64,000 bases of DNA, from contig NC_043742.1 in assembly GCF_004337985.1 (NCBI RefSeq), forward strand, positions 3,024,176-3,088,175. Reading direction: 5' to 3'. The notes under the pieces are model-generated. The model was not told the origin of the DNA. It was given only the letters and a program-made list of their open reading frames with translations, and ran no database searches. Of this stretch, positions 8,737 to 20,734 are shown in pieces. Every line of letters begins with the position of its first letter. Position 1 is the stretch's first letter. The DNA comes from Pyricularia pennisetigena (taxonomy: Eukaryota > Ascomycota > Sordariomycetes > Magnaporthales > Pyriculariaceae). Made by a program: the position numbers and the translations under genes.

Positions 8737-10612
8737 GAATATAGTTAGTCTCAGTGCTCAGACTAGACCCCCCTGCTCCGCAGTGGGGACTGAGCGCTCC
8801 ATATACCTTTCAGCCACATGGCTTTTCGACCAATTACATTGGCCGAAAAGATCGCGCTCGTTCTAGTCTGAGGACATCTTGTCGCATTTCGCCGTTCATG
8901 GCGGTACCACCAACGATAATTTGTCGCATTTCGCCGTTTATAACGGTATTATTAATAATATACCTTATATTGCGATATCGCTGATAATTATTTTATTAAT
9001 ATAAGGATAATTTGTAATATTTTACCGTTTATAGCGGGTATATATAATTCATTCGCATTATAATAGCAAAAGCAAATGGTGTAACTATAATATATATTTA
9101 AATATTTGAATAAAAAAACAAAAATTATAAAAATATATAGTAATTTGCGTTGAACTAATTGGAGTTTGTTGATCATTTGAAGGCCGGCCGCGTTTTAATA
9201 GCTAATGTATATGGAAAGATATTAAAATATTAAATAAAATCTGTAATTTTTCATTATATTTAATTTTTATTTTAAATAATGGTATATTATAGTAGCTTTC
9301 ATTGAATTTACAGTTTTTAAAACTTAGTGAGCCTAACACTGCAAAGTGCATGCAATTATCGATTAAAATAAAAGTTTTCATAATATTTTTATATAAATTA
9401 ACAATTTGTTAAAAAATTAAATAATTTACGCAAATATTAGCAAAATAAAAATATTTTTGATTGAAACATTCTTTTATAAGTTTGTTAATAAATTTTAAAT
9501 AAGTTTTTTTTTATGAATTTTATTCAATTAAATAAAGCAAAAAATATAAAAATAATACAAATCTAGCATTTTTTATTATGAAAAAATAAAAAGGGCCGGT
9601 ATTGTAAATTAGGTTTTACGTTAACGTTTGTTCATATATATAATCCACTTTTACAAATTTTGGTTTTATTAATGTTAAAATTGGTAAAAATATAAAAACA
9701 TTTCGATTGCAAAATATATATAAAATTGGATACACTTTACCTATCCGCGTATTTAACGGTTAAAATAATTAGATAAGCGTACAAAAGTAAAGTATTATAT
9801 TGAAGATATATATGCCATCCACTACGTGCAAAAACCAGAAAGTTTGGCTGCAAAACAAAAATAATATAAAATTAATTAAATAAAGCAAAAAGATTTATAA
9901 AATACACATTTAGCATTTTCTTTTATTAAACAATTTTTAAAACCGATGTTATAGGCAGGATTGGACTTGGACTTTTGTTTATATACGTAATCGGACTTTC
10001 GAGGTTTTGGTTTTATTATCGTTAAAATAAAATTGGTAAAAATATAAACGAGTTTCGATTGTAAATTATATACAAAAAAGTATATATTTTGCCTATCCGC
10101 CTATTTAACTGCTTATATAATCTAATATATGCACCAAAATTTAGTATAACGATATATAAACATATACGACCTTCCACGTGCAAAAATTATAAAATTTGGT
10201 CAAAAATTAAAAATAATATTAAAAGAAATCGAAAATCGAAAAAAAAATAGAAAAAACAGTACCGCCATGAACGGATTAAGGGCAGGTGGTATCGAATTCG
10301 GCCATTATAGCAAATAATGAAATAAACCGAATTGCTGCTAATAGCGGTATTAAACGCTATTTTCAACGATAATTTATTTTTTCAATATTATGCGTGGTTG
10401 TGGAATAATAAAGGAGTTTCGGCTAAAAAAAGGCCAAAAATACCGCCATAAACGGCGAAAATCGACAAATTGTCCTCAGACCTGAACCAAAGCGTTTTTT
10501 GGATGGACCCACAGGTACATTGCAAAGCCGCAATTGAGCCACGAAGTGGAGCGAAGTGGATCAATTGTGGAGCTCTGGGCTTCAGGGATGAGCCCTGAGA
10601 CTAGAATATAGT
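8737..10612 (+). mobile_element. TIR element copy A (1858 bp) with 9-bp target duplication
   Basis: The element spans 8746-10603, starting TAGTCTCAGTGCTCA and ending in the inverted form CTGAGACTA. It is flanked by a perfect 9-bp duplication, GAATATAGT, at 8737-8745 and 10604-10612. About 130 bp inside each end lies a shared subterminal inverted motif, TGAGGACA..TTGTCG.ATTTCGCCG. The interior holds two imperfect copies of a ~350-bp module (landmark CCTATCCGC..ATTTAAC near 9740 and 10092). There is no transposase frame, so it is a non-autonomous DNA transposon. A 9-bp duplication is characteristic of Mutator-like elements. That class is an inference. Confidence 0.85.
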
Positions 10613-10790
10613 GTAAATACCTGCCACTAACGGTAAACGGGCAAGTTGTGTTTAGACTAGGACGACCGCGATTTTTTCAGCCAATTTAATTGGACGAAAA
10701 GCCATGCGGCCAAAAAGTATATGGTGCGCTCGGTCCCTATTGCGAGACAGGGGGGTTAAAGCTAAACATAGAGGCCTAGTTAAACCATAA
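10613..10790 (-). repeat. Diverged partial end of the TIR family
   Basis: The sequence from about 10650 to 10760 is a reverse-orientation relative of the family's GACCCCCCTGC...GGCCGAAAAGATCGCGCTCG end segment (compare 8760-8875). It has many substitutions and no preserved TAGTCTCAG terminus. It looks like an older or different subfamily copy. Confidence 0.5.
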
Positions 10791-11617
10791 AATGCATTGA
10801 TTATGCGGTTATAAATTTTAATAATAAACCCTAAAATTACTATTGATGGCGAAATGCATTAAACTTCCTTTGTTTTAAAACGAGCGCGATTTTAGGGCCA
10901 AGAGACTTAATTGATTGAAAAACTTTATCGCGTCAACGTACACGGAGCTGTTGATTTGCGTTGCGCAGGAGGGCCTTTTAATTTGAACATTTAAATTTAT
11001 TTAAACTACGTAGAATTTTATCAAATTTTTGAAGTTTGAATTTTAAATATAAACCTTGCAACTGGGGTTAAAGTATTACCCTGAGTTTAGAATTCAACCA
11101 AGATAGTTTGTGCACCTTTAGGCTTTAGTAGGGGATAGTAAAATGAAATTAAGCGCCTAAATGAGCAAGGGATTTAATGGATTTGAGTATTCATGGATTT
11201 TATTAAACATTCAAACTAATAACAGTAAACGAAAAAATTTGATCTTGGAAATATGCAAATCCTTTTTTATAACGGCAACAATAACTACGCTGCTAAAATC
11301 TTCAAACCACTTTGATTTAAAAGTAAATTATATATTGTAAACCCCCTTTATCCCGGTCTGTTTCGGGATTCGCCGATATATATCATGAATAATAACGGCT
11401 ATTAATATATATATTTGCTGTCTTTTTTACTATGTAAAGATTAGTAGTTGTCCTCACACTATCGCTTTAACTTCGGCTAATAGGTTTTATTTTTCGTATT
11501 TCTTTTTGCAAATTATTTAAACCTTTTACCATTACAAAAAAGGTCATTACATTTGTCAATTCATACTCAGCTTTTATACACTCATTCTAGTTCTTGTTTC
11601 ATCCGATCTTTTCGAAA
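10791..11617. other. AT-rich spacer upstream of the secreted-protein gene
   Basis: The spacer is single-copy in this window. It has more normal CA/TG content than the surrounding repeats and no convincing coding frame. A TATATATATTT tract lies at about 11405-11415 and a pyrimidine-rich stretch at 11420-11520, about 100-200 bp before the start codon. This is compatible with a core promoter. Confidence 0.3.
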
Positions 11618-12209
11618 ATGATTTTCCCGCCTTTTTTAACTTTTGCCTGTTTGATTATAATGCCGGTTCTCGTTACTAGCCAGCATTCTAACCTGCTGCC
11701 AATTCAAGTTCCGACACATCCGTGCCGCACTCAACTTTGCAAAGTTGCTATAGTCAATAAGATTGAGAGCGATGCATTTGAACATGTGATATTTACTATA
11801 AGTTGGGGGACGATTTCTTTCCCTAATGAAGAAAAAACCGACGTTACACTCTCTAGTTACTGCGAAGTGGAGAATATTAAAAACCCTCCACAAAATGCGG
11901 TGATTACAGTAACGCGCCTTAAGTTCCTTGGCGTCGTCCTCGCGCGAGAAGGCCAACCCACGTTAGACGCTTTAAATGAAATGGGTAAGTTAAACCAATC
12001 CCCAAAAGATTACCATTAAATTTAATTAAAACACATTTTTAACAAACAGGTTTATAGCGAAAAGCACAAACAGAAAAGCGAAGAAGGAATTTGCTGCTTT
12101 TTGGAAAAAAACTGTCCACCCTAGCATTCACTGGAAGAGAATTCCAAAAGAAACTCATACTGAGGAGCGTCACAAATATTTTCTCATCGAACCGGACTGG
12201 TACCAGTAA
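11618..12209 (+). CDS. Small secreted protein, candidate effector (2 exons, 172 aa)
   Basis: I do not recognise a named family. Exons are 11618-11984 and 12058-12209. The 73-bp intron has a GTAAGT donor, a TTTTTAAC branch-like motif and a TATAG acceptor, and the join keeps frame to a TAA stop. Residues 1 to about 22 form a signal peptide (hydrophobic FLTFACLIIMPVLV core). The mature part has cysteines at 36, 41 and 82 and alternating beta-prone segments (CKVAIVN, HVIFTISWGTISF, DVTLSSYCEV, NAVITVTRL). The second exon encodes a Lys/Arg/Trp-rich tail ending in DWYQ. A small secreted protein in a repeat island is typical of fungal effectors. The Cys41-Cys82 spacing recalls MAX-fold effectors, but that is speculative. 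The frame is open despite RIP-damaged neighbours on both sides. A TTG 24 bp upstream is in frame but is not a plausible start. Confidence 0.7.
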
Positions 12210-12776
12210 GAATAGCCTCACGAGGTACCATGGTGGCGGGCAAAAAAACCACTCTTGTCACCGTGCATTTGTGGATGCAACTTTCACAACGCTAACTTAT
12301 TTTGGTGTACGCTAGAAAATTCTGACCCACAGGGACTTCGTGGTTCTCTCTGCAGGTATCGTTGTTTTATTAATACGTATTTATTGATTTGACGATTTCA
12401 ATACCTGAAATCACGGTCGCGGTCAATTATTTAGTGTTTTTTTATTGTTAAATAATATAACCGCAACGCGTTGTTATTAGCCCTGCAAAACAATCAATAA
12501 ATCGCTACTAAAATCCACGTTAATTACCACCATGACTAAACACCTTATCGAATCCTAACGAGCACGCGTGCGTACTTTTCATTATAACGCCGGATTATCC
12601 AAGTTTTAAGTTATTATTTGTACTGGTTATTTACGAAATTAAATCCGTTAAACTTTTATCGAACCGATTTTTCGGTACCGCGGCCGGTCCGGCCGGCCTC
12701 CATTAATAATTGCAGAAAAAGAGGACCAATTTATTAAATTCGCTTCGTTTAATCCTAAAAATAAACGTATAAATTG
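12210..12776. other. AT-rich spacer, no gene seen
   Basis: This is the 3' flank of the secreted-protein gene, with increasing TA-rich, RIP-like composition. A GC-rich patch of nested GGCC motifs (about 12680-12700) interrupts it. No frame or repeat copy was recognised. Confidence 0.3.
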
Positions 12777-13558
12777 GGAATAACTTAGTTTCAATGCTTA
12801 CACTAGACCCCCCTGGTTCGCAGTAGGGACCGAGCGCTCCATATACCTTTTAGCCACATGGTTTTTCGACCAATTGCATTGGCCGAAAAGATCGCGCTCG
12901 TTCTAATCTAAGGACAACTTGTCGATTTTCCCCGCTTATATCGGGTATATGTACTGAATTCGCACTGTGCATGCACTGCATACGCAATAATAATAGTTTA
13001 ACCATTGTGTGTGATTAATTATTTGAATAAATAAACAAACAAATATCGTAAAAATATGGCGTAAGCTGCGTTGCAGTATATGATCTTTTACACTTTCCTA
13101 ACGCAAGGACAGGTAGGAAAGCTTTTCTGGTTATATAAACATTTAAATATTAATTATATTCTCTGATTTTTAGTACATATTATTATATTTAATTTATCAC
13201 TTTCAATAGTGATATTTTGCTGACGTAAAATATCTTATTATGAAAGCCGCTTTTGCATTAAGGTTGCGGTGGAGAATGCACGCTATTATCGCCCGAAATA
13301 AATATTTTATTAATGCTTTTATTTGGACAAGTGATTTATGAAAAAAATCAACAATTTGCCCAATTATGCGTAAAGATAAAAGAAACCTGAATATAATAGC
13401 GATGTAAGATTATTATATATGATCATTATTTAACGTTGTTTTTAGCTGTTTTACTATAATAAATCAAACAGAAAATGTAAAAACAATACAATTTGAGCAT
13501 TATTTTAAATAAAACATTGTTAAAACTAATATTAAAGAACAAATTTGACGTGGTCGTT

Positions 13559-13600
<42 letters not shown>

Positions 13601-14223
13601 CCAATGCCTGAAATTCTGGTTTTATTATCGTCAAAATTAGTAAAAATAAAGAGCCGTTTCGATTGTAATTTATTCACAGATTTATGTATACCTTGCCTAT
13701 CCGCTTATTTAACAACTGATACAATTAAAAATATAAACAAAAATTCGATCTACCGTTATTTATACGCATACCATCCCCCACGTGCAGAAAGTTTGAAATT
13801 TGCTCAATAATAAAATAATATGAAAGAAAACCGAAAATCGAAATTAAATCGAAGACATAATACCGCCATAAGCGGATTAAGGGCAGGGCCTAGCAGATTT
13901 GCCCAATTAAATATATAAAACCGTTGATTAAATTGTTATTTATAGCGGCATTAAATGTTATTTTCAACGTGCAAACCATTTATTTTTACGATTTTAATTT
14001 ATTTTTTTATAACGTAGTATTGGTCGCCGAATTGACGAAAATATCGCTATAAGCGCCGAAAATCGATAAATTGTCCTGAGACCCGAACCAGAGCGTTTTT
14101 TGGATGGACCCACAAATACGTTGCAAAGCCGCAATTGAGCTACGAAATGGAGCGAAACGGAACGACGTGGATTAATTGTGGAGCTCTGGGCTTTAGGGGT
14201 AAGCCCTTAGACTAGGAATAATT
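12777..14223 (+). mobile_element. TIR element, short form (1429 bp) with 9-bp target duplication
   Basis: The element spans 12786-14214. Its start, TAGTTTCAATGCTTACACTAG, is the family's left end with C-to-T and G-to-A changes, and its end reads CCCTTAGACTA. Flanking 9-mers are GGAATAACT (12777-12785) and GGAATAATT (14215-14223), differing by one C-to-T transition. Only one ~350-bp internal module is present (landmark near 13697), which accounts for the ~420-bp shorter length. A TA dinucleotide microsatellite lies at about 13562-13599. It is more heavily mutated than copies A, B, D and E, so it is probably older. Confidence 0.8.
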
Positions 14224-14489
14224 CGCTATAACGTTTTCAAAGGGTAATTACGGTATATACGTGATTAAATATACGTTACAAATTCTTGGCGACCGACGAT
14301 ATATACCCAAAAAAAGCTTGCTGTTGCAAAAACGCACTTTACTTGGACCGTTCAAAAGTGGGCATAAATATTTTAATTTAACAAAATATGGGCCTCGTGT
14401 GGGAAATATATTAAAATATACGTTATACACGGGGTTAATGAGGAATATTATATAGTTTATATTCTCGAACGCCACCAAAAAAACAAAAT
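14224..14489. other. Unassigned repeat-island sequence
   Basis: Moderately AT-rich DNA with short open frames on both strands (up to ~76 codons) but no recognised domain and no second copy in the window. Confidence 0.25.
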
Positions 14490-14666
14490 AGGATATGTTG
14501 GGGTTATATTAATTATATGCGTTATTTAGCATATAATAAGTCCATTTTTATTTTTATATAAGCCACAATAAATAGTGCCGAAATGGGGTTATCGGGGTTA
14601 TCGAAATCATCCGTTATTTTATCTTGCAGGAATTGTAATTCAAAAGTTAGCGAATGGGGTTTACCC
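14490..14666 (+). repeat. Fragment of the copia 3' flank/LTR
   Basis: The fragment is homologous to about 6835-7010, sharing TATATGCGTTATTTAGCATAT, AATAGTGCCGAAATGGGG and TTGCAGGAATT. It is interrupted at 14667 by TIR element B, whose insertion duplicated GGTTTACCC within it. Confidence 0.65.
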
Positions 14667-15101
14667 TAGTCTCAGGGCTCATCCCTGAAGCCCAGAGCTC
14701 CACGATTAATCCACTTCGCTCCACTTCGTGGCTAAATTGCGGCTTTGTAATGTACCTGTGGGTCCATCCAAAGAACGTTTTGGTTTAAGTTTGAGGACAA
14801 TTTGTCGATTTTCGCCGTTTATGGCGGTATTTTTGGCCTTTTTCCGACCGACACTACTTTATTATTCCATAATTACGCAAAATATTGAAAAAGAAAATAT
14901 CGTTAAAAATAGCGTTTAGTACCGCTGTTAGCAGCGATTTGATTTCTTTTGCTACCTGTTATAACGGCCGAATTGGAAACCACCTGCCCTTAATCCGTTT
15001 ATGGCGGTACTGGTTTTTCGATTTTTTTTTCGATTTTCGATTTTCTTTAATGTTATCTTTAGTTTGTAACCAAATTTTAAAATCTTTGATTGTGGAGGGT
15101 C

Positions 15102-15150
<49 letters not shown>

Positions 15151-16520
15151 CCGTTATGTTAAAGTTTGGTGCATATAGCGTACTGTATAAGCAGTTAAAT
15201 AAGCGGATAGGCAAAGTATATATTTTTTTACATATAATTTACAATCGAAACTTGCTTATATATTTACCAATTTCAACGATAATAGACCCAGAGTTCCAGG
15301 GATTAGATAACGTGTGTAAAGAAACGTCCACGTGGAGCCAAATCCATATTACCGGCTTTTAAAGCTTTTTTATATTGAGAAATACTAGTTGTATATTTTA
15401 TAAATCTTTTTGCTTTATTTAATTAACTTCCTAGTTGTTTTATTTTGCAGCCAAACCTTATGGTTTCTGCGCGTGGGTGGTGGTATACGCTTAAATAACA
15501 TGATCATGTAGTTTGGTACATATATTCAATTATATAAACCGTTAAATAAACGGATAGGTAAAGTGTATATAATTTTATATATAATTTATAAGCGAAACCC
15601 TTTTACATTTTTACCCATTTTTATGAAAATAAGGCCAGCAGTTCAGGGATTGTATTAAATATATGAACAAACGTCAGCGTGGAGTCCGATTTAAAATGCC
15701 CATTAACATTTCTTTTTTATATAAAAAATGGTAAATTGGTGCCATTCTTGTTTATATTTTATTTAAATAAATAAAGTTCACAAAAACACGGTTAAATAGC
15801 ATTTTAATACAAAGACAAGCAAGAGTGGGTAAATTAGAAGCTTTCCTAGTTTTACGACCATTTGCGTAAATTATATAGCTTTTTGATAAATTGATAATTA
15901 ATATAAGAATATTAATAAAAGGTTTATTTTAAACGACAATTGCATGCTTTTTATAATTTTGAATCCGTTAAATAATTAATACTAATATCTGAGTCTGAAT
16001 CAATGTTTGATTCCATAATCTAAAATAATAATTAAATGTAATAAAAAATTACAAACTTTACTTAATATTCTAATATTTTTCCAAATAAAATGGATAAAGA
16101 AACGCGGTCTTCAGTGAAAATATTGCCAAAATCCAATCAGTTTAACGCAAGTTATTTCACATTTTTATAACTTTTATTTAATTTTATATTCGAATATTTC
16201 ATTGTATACCGTGGTTATACCATTTGTTTTGCTATTATAATGCCTATACAATATATATACCCGTTATAAACGGCGCAATGCGACAGATTATTGTTAATGA
16301 TACCGCCATAAATGGCGAAATGCGACAAAATATTGTTGGTAATACCGGCGTACCGCCATAAACGGCGAAATGCGACAAAATGTCCTCAAACTAGAACGAA
16401 CGGGATTTTTTCGGCCAATATAATTGGTCGAAAAACCATATAGCTAAAAGGTATATGGAGCGCTCGGTCCCCACTGCGAAGCAGGGGGGTCTAGTCTGAG
16501 CACTGAGACTAGGTTTACCC
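14658..16520 (-). mobile_element. TIR element copy B (1845 bp) with 9-bp target duplication
   Basis: The element spans 14667-16511 in reverse orientation to copy A, from TAGTCTCAGGGCTCA to GAGCACTGAGACTA. A perfect 9-bp duplication, GGTTTACCC, lies at 14658-14666 and 16512-16520. Both ~350-bp internal modules are present, with a TA microsatellite at about 15103-15140. No coding capacity is seen. It is inserted in a copia LTR fragment. Confidence 0.85.
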
Positions 16521-16525
16521 TAGAC

Positions 16526-17706
16526 TAGTCTCAGGGCTTATCCCTGAAGCCCAAAACTCCACAATTGATCCACTTCGTTCCCTTCGCTCCATTTGGTAAT
16601 TTAATTACGGTTTTGCAACGTATTTGTAAGTCCATCCAAAAATCGCTCCGGTTTAGGTCTGAGGATAATTTGTCAATTTTCGGCGTTTATAGCGGTATTT
16701 TCGTCAATTCGGTCACTAATACTCCGTTATAAAAAAAAAGAATTGTAAAAATAAACGGCTTGCACGTTGAAAATAGAGTTAGATAGGGATATAAATAACG
16801 ATTTAGTTAGTATTTTTAATACGTAATTGGGCAAATTCGCTAGGCCCTGCCCTTAATCCGCTTATTGCGGTACTACTTTTTCGATTTCATTTCGATTTTA
16901 GATTTTCTTTTGAATTATTTTTATCTTTTTAGCAAATTTCAAACTTTTTGCACGTGGGGGATGGTATGCGTATAAATAGCGGCATGTCGAGTTTTTGTAT
17001 ATATTCCTAATTATATAAGCCGTTAAATATGGGGATAGATAGGGTATATATAATTTTGTGTTTAAATTACAATGGGAACGGCTTTATATTTTACCCATTT
17101 TGACGATAACAAAACCAGATTTTCAGGCATTGGATTATGTATATATACAGAGGTGCACGTAAAGTCCGTTTGATAAAATCGGCTTTTACAACTTTCTCAT
17201 TAAAAGAAATGGAAAAATTGTATTGTTTTTATATTCTTTATTTTATTTGTTGAAATAAAGGAAGTAAAAAAGAAGCTTGATAATGTCCATATAGAAAAAA
17301 ACAGTGTAGTTACTATATAGATATAGTCTTCAATTGTACAAATAATTGGGCGAATTATAGACTCTTTTGATAAATTCTTAATTAAACCAAAAATATTAAT
17401 AAAATATATATTTTATATGGTAATAGCGTGCACTTTTCACAGTTACGTTAATTGAAAAGTGGCTCTTATAAGAATATATTTTATCCGTACCAAATGCTAC
17501 TATTTGAGAAAATTATTTAAATATAGTAATACATGTTAACAATTAAAAAAAAACATTTAAGGTTTAAGTACTTATATAAACAGAAAAGCTCTACCAACGG
17601 TCCCTTCGTGAAAAAATGTAAAAAACTCACATATTGCAACGCAGGTCACTTTATATTTTTACGATTTCTATTTATATTTCTATCCGACTATTAAATTGTA
17701 CACTAT
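16526..17706 (-). mobile_element. TIR element copy C, truncated
   Basis: It begins TAGTCTCAGGGCTTATCC immediately after copy B and its duplication, with only five bases (TAGAC) between. It runs as a single-module short form to about 17706. There the last ~290 bp of the family are missing and copia 3' flank begins. With no second terminus, no target duplication can be checked. Confidence 0.65.
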
Positions 17707-18464
17707 TGCTAACAATATGGGCTGCTAACAGGGGTTTAGGCATTAGCCTAGGTGCGGCGTGGTGCTAGTTGCATTGTAAAAGCCTGTAATTACAGGGCTT
17801 AAATGCACTAAATTATTCATTAAATTTGGGATCAATAGATTTAATTCATTGGTGGGGGAGATTTTGCTTTATCTCCCTTACATACTCTCCGACATCGAAG
17901 TGGGGTCCGCACACCGCAAAAGGTTCCGGTGCCGCACACGACTTTCCGAAAAATTATTTTGTATACGTTGTTGAAAAAACACCCTTATTTCCATACAAAC
18001 CATTTCTGGGTTCGCACTAATTTGCTAATTTGGTGAAAATTTCAACCTGGTATAGGGTAACTGATTCGTAAATGCAGGGTGTGTGTTAAACCCGGTATAA
18101 GGTGAAACCCCATTCGCAAATACTTTAAATCGCAATTCCTGCAATACAAGATATAATACGAAATCCGACAGCCCCTATAGCCCCATTTCGGCACTATTTA
18201 TTATAGTTTATATACAAATAAAAGTGGACCCATTATATCCTAGATAACATATATAATTAACACCCCCTTGTTTGCTACCATTTATATAAAGTCGGGAAAA
18301 AAATATATAGAAAAAAATAAAACCCAAAAAAAATAAATATCCCCTTTGTGTCCCAACCCCATTCGAATTCCCGATATAAAACCCCTGGATAATCAAACCT
18401 TTTATACCGACTTATAACCCCCGAAATGGACGAATGCTCGGGTTGGAAAAAAGCCCCCAAAATT

Positions 18465-18530
18465 GTAATAGCCCCCGGATTCGAACCCCCGATTTGCATA
18501 ATATTAACCCACGGAATTAATTATTAGACC
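18465..18530 (-). other. tRNA-like sequence in the copia 3' flank, second copy
   Basis: This is the inverted counterpart of 6575-6640. The B-box appears on the plus strand as GGATTCGAACC at about 18478-18488, with an A-box-like motif beyond it. Conservation in both copia copies shows that the tRNA-like segment travelled with the repeat. Confidence 0.4.
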
Positions 18531-18856
18531 AGGTAATTAATTTGGTTGTTCGTTGGTAAAAGTCCAAACTAGGTATATTGGATAAGGTATTTCGAATGCG
18601 TAAATCGCCCAAAATACGAGTTTTTTTAATTTTAATTTAACCTTTAATGTAAGGTCGGTATAAATTGTTTTTTAATTAACCTATGCAGGGTAAATTCGGG
18701 TAATACGGCCGGTATTAAGTTAATAAAAATCCAATATTTGCAAACAAAAGAGATATAATAGGTAATTAGTTACCGAATTAATTAAGTGCTTTAAAATTTA
18801 GTGAATAAAAACTAAATTCTTTGCGGTTTAAGCGTTATAAACTTTAAAAAAACCTT

Positions 18857-19219
18857 TTAAATTGGAAACATTAGGGATTTTATTAGATTATTAGCGGGTA
18901 TTTGTTTGGACTCCAGGTATTTTAAGGTTAGTAATGCTTTTATAATCAATTCCCGTACGTAGTGAAATTTCAATAACGTATATTTAATACGTTGGTAATG
19001 CGTAGAATTATCTGCGTTAATTATAGAATTTATATTATTTTTAATTATTGCAATAGGGTTTTTTATAGGTAATCCAATTTTCATAAATAGGTTTTTAAAC
19101 CATTGTGTTTTACGCAGGGTTTCCGTTAAAGCATCGGTGTCGGTTTTTGGAATGTTTAAAGCTATAATATTAACATTTTTGCACTTCCAGGTCATAAGGT
19201 CCCCAAATATGGTATACAA
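18857..19219 (-). pseudogene. Copia RNase H segment, second copy
   Basis: The 120-codon frame matches the RNase H block at 5829-6101 (TWKCKNVNIIALN, TLRKTQWFKNLFMKIGLP). It continues into the C-terminal segment KYTLLKFHYVRELIIKA, which in the other copy is separated by a stop. The two copies carry different mutations, so they were inactivated independently or continued to mutate after duplication. Confidence 0.8.
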
Positions 19220-20734
19220 ATATCCGTAAATAGATTTGATATTCTCCCTAACCCCGGTAAAATTGCTATTATTAAAACCCAGTAATTCAAAACCTTTAAA
19301 ACCCCTTTGTAAAAAACTGGATGGTAATTCGGTTTTAAATATTTTATTTCCGTAATAAATAAATAAGGATTTAATACCAGTTAAATAACGTTACAAGTTT
19401 TCAACTGCCGTTAAATGGATTATAGTAGTTTTTACTAAAAAATGTAAAAACCATTAAACCGTAAAACCGATATCCGGGCGCGTTAATAGCATTAAATATA
19501 TAAGGATGCCAATAATACACTGTAATAATTTAATTTTTGATATATTTACGGGTTTACCCCCGCTATATTTTAGCATACCCGATTATAAGGGAATAAATAC
19601 AAATTTGCAATTAATTAATCCGAACGTTGTTAATATTTCCTTTATATATTAATTTTAATGGAAATAAAGTAGGCGTTTAAGTTTATCCTTTATAATTTAA
19701 ACGCTTAAAAGAATAGGCTATAGGGCCCCTGTTTTCCAACGCGTATACCTTATTAAAACGGGTTTTTAATTTCTTAATATATTGCAATTTAGGACTTATA
19801 AGCAGGCAGTCGTTTACAAAAATAACGACAAAATGTCTGGATTTAACGTTATAAAAAACAGCGGGATTAAAGATTAACGGTTTAAAACCTTTTTTAAAAA
19901 ATAGGGTTTTGAATTTGTTTTGCCATTTTTTGGACCTTATTTTAAGCCGTATAGCGCCTTTTCCAGCTGTATAACCTGCAATTTTTTCGGATTATCACCC
20001 ATTTCCATTAAAATTTAACGGTGGTAGGGTTACAAATTTTGGCCCATTTGTTAAAACCGTTTGGAATTTGCAAATATATATTTACGTCGGTAAGGTCACT
20101 ACTTAAAACGCACCGATAAAATCGATTTGTTTTATTTCCCAGTTTTGTGCAGTAATTATAGCTAATCATATACGCCAGGTAGGTGGTATATTAATGCTAG
20201 CAAAAGTTTCGATATAATTCAGGTTTTCGATCTGTAAAAAACCCTTAATAATAAACTTAGTTTTGTATTTTATAGGTTTATTATTTTTATCCTTTTTTAA
20301 TTTAAATACCGGCCGGGTAGAAACGAGTTTACGGCCTATAGGCATTTAAAATTTAGGGATAAAACGGAAGGTTTTTGCAGTAACGATTTGGTCGAATTTA
20401 AACGTTAAAGCAGTTAACCATTTAGCATTTTCAGGGTGATTTAAGGTTTATTGGTAATTATTTGGTTTACCGTTTTTAGTGGGTTTTTTTATTTTTTTTG
20501 GGTTTGAAAATAAAGATAATGCACGGAATTTATATCCATTAGATTTGGGTTTTCGAATTGCGAATTTAACTCCATATTTTGTATTTTAGGTGCTAAAAAC
20601 ACCGGAATTTTCGTTGTTTTAAATACTGGATTAGGTACCGTTACCGTTATAGGTTTTGGGGGGCGAACAATAGGTTGTACAAGTTTGGCGGGTATTGTAT
20701 TTTCAGGGTTTAAATGCTTTATAACGGGTGGTAA

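Noticed and set aside
8754..8984. Repeated small frames (76-87 codons) at the left end of TIR elements (also 24570-24800, 25493-25756, 29335-29583)
   Set aside because: They recur because the DNA repeats. Frames and starts vary, and no conserved protein signal or transposase motif is present.
8746..10603. Tc1/mariner-type classification of the TIR family, because the ends begin and finish with TA
   Set aside because: Perfect or near-perfect 9-bp duplications outside TAGTC...GACTA in five copies show that TA is part of the terminus and not the target duplication.
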